NCBI GenBank assembly: GCA_963830565.1 | Contig: CAWHMO010000010.1 | Span: 62,001 to 126,000, forward strand | Direction: 5' to 3' | DNA from: DATFDN01 sp963830565 | GTDB lineage: Bacteria > Pseudomonadota > Alphaproteobacteria > Acetobacterales > Acetobacteraceae | DNA length: 64,000 bases | The notes under the pieces: model-generated | Database searches by the model: none | What the model was told of the DNA's origin: nothing | The model's input: only the letters and a program-made list of their open reading frames with translations | Program-made: the position numbers and the translations under genes | Shown here: positions 62,641 through 64,000 of the stretch, piece after piece | Layout of the letters: every line of letters starts with the position of its first letter | Numbering within the stretch: position 1 is the stretch's first letter

Positions 62641-64000
62641 ATGGAATTCCGCATCGCCGACACCTTCACCGCCGCGCTCGCGCGCCTGGCCGCGCCGGAG
62701 CAGAAGGCGACGAAGACCACGGCGTTCGATTTGCAGATGGACCCGTCCGCGCCTGGGCTGAAGTTCCATCGGATCGATCGCTCGCGCGACCCGCATTTCT
62801 GGTCGGTGCGCGCCAGCGGCGATATCCGCATCATCGTCCACAAGACCGAGGCGAGCTTCCTGCTCGCCTATGTCGGCCATCATGACGACGCCTATGGCTG
62901 GGCCGAGCGCCGCCGGATCGAGGCGCATCCCCGCACCGGCGCCATCCAGATCGTCGAGGTGCGGGAGCGGGTGGAGGAAATCGCCTCTCCCGCCGCACCG
63001 GCACGGCCGGCACCGGCGCCCCCGACCCTGCTGTTCCGGTCCCTCTCAGCCGACGAACTGCTGGCCATCGGCGTGCCGCCGGACTGGGTAGCCGACGTGC
63101 AGGCCGCGACCGAGGACGGCTTTCTGGCGCTGGCCGACCATCTTCCGGCCGAGGCGGCGGAAGCGCTGCTGGAATACGTCGGCACCGGCCGCCTGCGCCC
63201 GCCCGCGCCGGTCGAGACGCCCGACCCGTTCGCGCATCCGGACGCGCTCCGCCGCTTCCGTGTGGTGGAGAACCAGGCGGAGCTGGCGCGGGCGCTGGAT
63301 GCGCCGTGGGACCGATGGGCGGTGTTCCTGCATCCCGCCCAGCAAGGCATCGTGGACCGGAGCTTTGCCGGCCCGGCCCGGACCTCCGGCTCGGCTGGAA
63401 CCGGCAAGACCGTCGTCGCGCTGCACCGGGCGGCACGCCTCGCCCGCGAGAAGCCGGACGGCCGCGTGCTGCTGACCACCTTCTCGCAACCCCTCGCCAA
63501 CGCGCTCGCGCGCAAGCTGGCTGTGCTCCTGGGGCCGGACTCGCCGGTGTTGCGCCGGATCACCGTCGCGCCGTACCGAAGCGTCGCCGACGAGCTGTAC
63601 CAGCTCGCCTTCGGCCGCCGGGCCGTGGTGGCGTCCGATGAGCAGGTCGCCGACGCGATTGCGAAGGCTGCCGAGGCGATCGGCGCCAAGGGCTTCACGC
63701 CGCGCTTTCTGCTCTCCGAATGGCGGCACGTCGTGGATGCTTGGCAGATCGCCGATGTCGAAGCCTACGCTCAGGTGCCGCGCCTCGGCCGCAAGAACCG
63801 CATGAGCGCGGGCCAGCGCGAGCGGCTTTGGCCGGTGTTCGCCGCTGTGCGCGCCTCGCTCGCGAAGCGCGGTCTGGCGACCTGGCCGGAGATTTTCGGG
63901 CGGACCGCCGCCCACTACGCCGCCGGCGAGACCAAGCCGTTCACACACATCGTGGTGGACGAGGCGCAGGATCTCGGGGTGGCCGAGCTGCGCTTCCTGG
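62641..64000 (+). CDS. UvrD/Rep-like helicase with RelE/ParE-like N-terminal domain, 3' end off window
   Basis: At least 453 codons. Residues ~1-85 (EFRIADTFTAALARLAAPEQ, FWSVRASGDIRIIVHKTEAS, YVGHHDDAYGWAERR) resemble a YafQ/RelE-type toxin fold. After a Pro/Ala linker comes a superfamily 1 helicase: HPAQQGIVDRSF, Walker A SGSAGTGKTVVALHR, VLLTTFSQPLANAL, and Walker B HIVVDEAQDLGVAELRFL at the window edge. ATG 62641 (after GAGG) is preferred; ATG 62617 and 62635 are in frame. Uninterrupted, unlike its res/mod neighbours, so probably functional. Confidence 0.87.
   Translation, partial: MEFRIADTFTAALARLAAPEQKATKTTAFDLQMDPSAPGLKFHRIDRSRDPHFWSVRASGDIRIIVHKTEASFLLAYVGHHDDAYGWAERRRIEAHPRTGAIQIVEVRERVEEIASPAAPARPAPAPPTLLFRSLSADELLAIGVPPDWVADVQAATEDGFLALADHLPAEAAEALLEYVGTGRLRPPAPVETPDPFAHPDALRRFRVVENQAELARALDAPWDRWAVFLHPAQQGIVDRSFAGPARTSGSAGTGKTVVALHRAARLAREKPDGRVLLTTFSQPLANALARKLAVLLGPDSPVLRRITVAPYRSVADELYQLAFGRRAVVASDEQVADAIAKAAEAIGAKGFTPRFLLSEWRHVVDAWQIADVEAYAQVPRLGRKNRMSAGQRERLWPVFAAVRASLAKRGLATWPEIFGRTAAHYAAGETKPFTHIVVDEAQDLGVAELRFL

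Overview
The window is GC-rich and gene-dense and looks like the chromosome of an alphaproteobacterium, most likely Acetobacteraceae/Rhodospirillales. That placement is inferred from a COQ9-family ubiquinone protein, RlpA, fused LivM-LivG and QuiC-type proteins and the general gene content; no 16S gene is present.

Layout. 0-6 kb: a quinate/shikimate-to-protocatechuate module. One arm runs leftward (pcaH-pcaG-BKACE-quiC) and one rightward (aroQ-quinate/shikimate dehydrogenase), next to a TetR regulator; the same 10-bp site lies in both promoter regions. 6-20 kb: mostly housekeeping (CDF metal efflux, rpsU, def, COQ9, PhzF, a succinate-semialdehyde dehydrogenase, class A PBP, YidB, Maf) plus small stress-type proteins (two DUF2382, DUF5132, an HMA-domain protein). 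At 11.2-11.5 kb a tRNA-Leu(UAA) gene is split inside its anticodon by a 225-nt group I intron. 18.5-23.9 kb: a TPR-sulfotransferase downstream of a long beta-helix-type repeat protein, and a second repeat protein. 24-32.7 kb: hydrolases, an LLM flavin oxidoreductase, Pcm, an acyl-CoA-dehydrogenase-fold oxygenase, methyltransferases, GloB, GST, RlpA.

From tRNA-Ser(CGA) at 32.85 kb to about 48.4 kb the DNA is a patchwork: phage terminase remnants, an intact IS66 element with terminal repeats and a near-perfect 8-bp target duplication inside an IlvD/Edd dehydratase, IS701- and IS982-like scraps and several gene fragments. Complete catabolic genes sit among them (DHDPS-like aldolase, two enolase-superfamily enzymes, FAD oxidase, SDR, Gfo/Idh/MocA). 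48.5-54.2 kb is a branched-chain-type ABC importer operon ending in an enolase-superfamily gene, consistent with uptake plus dehydration of a small carboxylic acid.

55.8-64 kb is a defence-type island: type III restriction subunit (res), a GIY-YIG nuclease, type III methyltransferase (mod) and a UvrD-like helicase with a RelE/ParE-like N-terminus that runs off the window. Three copies of a roughly 100-bp palindromic repeat lie here, one inside mod. Many genes across the window are split by single-base indels, nearly all +1 insertions; because conserved genes are also hit, sequencing or assembly error is as likely as real decay for many of them.
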